A stretch of DNA of 64,000 nt from Glossina fuscipes (lineage: Eukaryota; Arthropoda; Insecta; Diptera; Glossinidae): assembly GCF_014805625.2 (NCBI RefSeq), contig NW_023998564.1, forward strand, positions 162,293 to 226,292, in the 5' to 3' direction. Position numbers and translations under genes: made by a program. This document shows, one piece after another, positions 62,367 to 64,000 of this stretch. How positions within the stretch are numbered: the first letter of the stretch is position 1; the number at the start of each line of letters is the position of its first letter. The notes beneath the pieces are model-generated. The model worked only from the letters and a program-made list of their open reading frames with translations. It was not told where the DNA came from and made no database searches.

Positions 62367-62974
62367 ATGCTAGACGAGCAGCGCAGACGAGTAGAAAAAG
62401 CTGTGACCGATTTGATAAATGATTTATATAAGAGTCATTTAAGAAAAATGCAGGTTTTTTTTTACAAAATTCATGATTTAAACAGTTTTACAGATTTAAC
62501 TATTTTTCTCAATTCAAACCTTTCATCTCTTGCCAGTCTGACATGCATTCGTGTGCTGTCCGTTGCTGCGATGATATAAGAAAACAACCACGTATGGACA
62601 ATGTACAAAGTTGCATCGATGAATGTGCAACTCCCTTGCTAAAAGCCCAAGATTACATGCAACATGAATTGGGACAATTTCAAGTACGTTTGCAACGTTG
62701 TGTGATGGTTAGTGTATATGCTTTACAAGGATTAACTATTATCTTATCTTGTTACTCCATCTATGCTCTGTCTCTCTATTCACAGCAATGCAATGAGGAC
62801 GTACGCAGCCTAATCCCTAACAATACAAATGAAGCGGATATGGCGCGTTTTCGTAATCAGTTCGAACGTTGTACTATACAATGCGTTGATAAACATATAG
62901 ATCTCATACCAAACATGATGAGAGCTATGAAATCTGTTTTATCAAGCGGTCCAAACGCTATGCGTCAGGCTTAA
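62367..62974 (+). CDS. FAM136A: FAM136A-like mitochondrial protein, copy 2
   Basis: Three exons (62367-62453, 62537-62707, 62786-62974), phase 0 introns at the same protein positions as copy 1, giving 148 residues. It keeps the family blocks QRRRVEKAVTDLINDLYKSH, QHELGQFQVRLQRCVMQCNE and VDKHIDLIPNMMRAMKSVL and all four CX3C pairs (SCAVRCC, SCIDEC, RCVMQC, RCTIQC). It differs from copy 1 at roughly half its positions, and exon 2 is two codons longer. The reading frames are clean, so it is probably functional. It arose by tandem duplication that must be old. The 78-bp second intron has no stop in frame (see findings). Confidence 0.93.
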
Positions 62975-63080
62975 CGATTCCCCTTTTTATAATGTGATCT
63001 TTTAATCGATTTAAAATTAATTTGTTTCTATTTTTGCATTTTTTTGGTAAAAGATGTTGATGCTGTGGTCATTTAATTAA

Positions 63081-63086
63081 AATAAA
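63081..63086 (+). promoter_or_regulatory. FAM136A copy 2 poly(A) signal
   Basis: AATAAA about 107 bp after the stop codon. Confidence 0.6.
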
Positions 63087-63089
63087 AAC

Positions 63090-63845
63090 TGGAAGGGAAA
63101 TAATTTAATAATTAATTTGATATTCGTTCGCCTTAGTATTTGTAAGTGGATGTAGTTATATCTCGTGTTTTCATCACGCAATAAACAACAGACAAGTAGG
63201 AAAGTTGCATTCGGTTGTGGAAGGATTCCTTAATCCCAGCATGTTCATGGTTGAGATTTACTTGGACGACTCTTTTTTTCGTTTTTATACATGCACTATA
63301 GAGTTATCCGTAGGAAACACGTAGAATGTTTAATGGCTGTACAATCAGTTATGAGCAATTAACAAAAAAAAAAAAAACTTTTTGGATTTGAAAGCAGAGG
63401 TGGTCTCATTTAGAGCTTAACTGCAGAAGCGTCCTTTAAGTGACATGGCTCGTTTTCAATACCAACTTGTGTACAAGAATTACCAATATTTTTGTCAAAT
63501 TTTTTCCATACGGCAATTTATAACGCAAAGCTTACACTTACACAGAATATTGAATCGATCCAAAATTGATCATGGGCGCCTCTTTCCATATGTCGCAAAT
63601 GTTTCGAAGAAAGTCATCCCTCGGTGGTGAGAATGAAAACTAACACAAAAAAATAAATCGAACTTTGAATGCTCATTAACTGAAACAAATCTGCTAGAGC
63701 CGCACAGTTGATCGTGGGTAACTTAATAGGTTGGTAAAAAGTATTTACCGAAGAAAAACATCCACTGCCCCTGGCAAATACATCTCCGACTTCCAATTTT
63801 GATGTCGACGGGAGGGCTAATTTGTTGATTAATTTCCAATAAAAT
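63090..63845. other. Non-coding flank with repeat remnants
   Basis: No supported gene. GTTGCATTCGGTTGTGGAAG at 63203 resembles the start of the 34.9-kb tract, and CATATGTCGCAAATGTTTCG follows later. These look like worn copies of dispersed repeats. Confidence 0.45.
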
Positions 63846-63861
63846 TTCCTTTTTGTAGTCA

Positions 63862-63990
63862 TCGCCGAAAGATGAGGTGTATACTCATTTAGTCAGAACG
63901 TTCGCAACGCTCAAAAGGAAGGAGCAAAGATCCTATAAAGTATATGTCAAATCGGTCGAAGGACACGCCCACAGCATCGCGTAATATGAG
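63862..63990 (-). repeat. Dispersed repeat, copy running to the window end
   Basis: It begins ATCGCCGAAAGATGAGGTGT and continues ACTCATTTAGTCAGAACGTT, CCTATAAAGTATATGTCAAA and GGACACGCCCACAGCATCGC. The first block matches 17601-17640 and the last resembles 24498-24520. Confidence 0.55.
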
Positions 63991-64000
63991 AACACTTCCG

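Overview
The window is AT-rich, intron-bearing eukaryotic DNA with relics of many transposon classes. It most likely comes from an acalyptrate fly, and a tephritid fruit fly is my best guess. The evidence is short GT-AG introns in compact housekeeping genes, fly-type promoter motifs (AAACAGCTGTTT), proteins recognisable as insect ADAT3, mRpS28 and FAM136A, decayed mariner and piggyBac elements, and a dispersed repeat carrying a GTCTGTCCGTCTG-like core. Species assignment is inference.

Layout. About 1-45 kb holds no convincing host gene. It is intergenic or giant-intron DNA with transposon remains: a LINE reverse-transcriptase relic (minus strand, about 9.64-11.03 kb), a mariner relic (11.27-12.32 kb), a LINE RNase H relic (20.87-21.33 kb), a mariner relic (28.0-28.6 kb), a mariner relic on the minus strand (37.4-38.6 kb) and a nearly complete but dead piggyBac (40.61-42.91 kb). 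Three or four tRNA-derived SINE copies are visible (about 1.75, 19.7, 33.0 and 55.2 kb). Two of them are bracketed by perfect target-site duplications of 17 and 11 bp. More than a dozen degenerate copies of one dispersed repeat lie on both strands.

At 45.1-47.1 kb several unrelated coding fragments sit together. They are a 99-bp exon-like segment resembling the leucine-zipper part of TFAP4/cropped, with a possible GC-AG donor; an antisense fragment of a Ptp10D/Ptp4E-type receptor tyrosine phosphatase, with the transmembrane segment and the start of the phosphatase domain but lacking 13 codons and then truncated; and a broken Lys/Glu/Ser-rich coding stretch. A 31-bp tandem repeat lies just upstream. 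This is the most unusual part of the window.

From 58.86 to 62.97 kb comes a compact housekeeping cluster: ADAT3 (+), then mRpS28 (-, convergent, 52 bp apart), then FAM136A copy 1 (+, divergent from mRpS28 across a 399-bp putative bidirectional promoter), then FAM136A copy 2 (+). The two FAM136A copies share exon structure and intron phase, so they are a tandem duplication. These genes serve tRNA wobble inosine formation (ADAT3 with ADAT2), mitochondrial translation (mRpS28) and mitochondrial biology (FAM136A). I see no operon-like or pathway-level cluster beyond that.

I did not find a clearly new molecular system. The best leads are the captured-fragment cluster at 45-47 kb, the SINE family with intact target-site duplications, and the FAM136A duplicate whose second intron is readable in frame.
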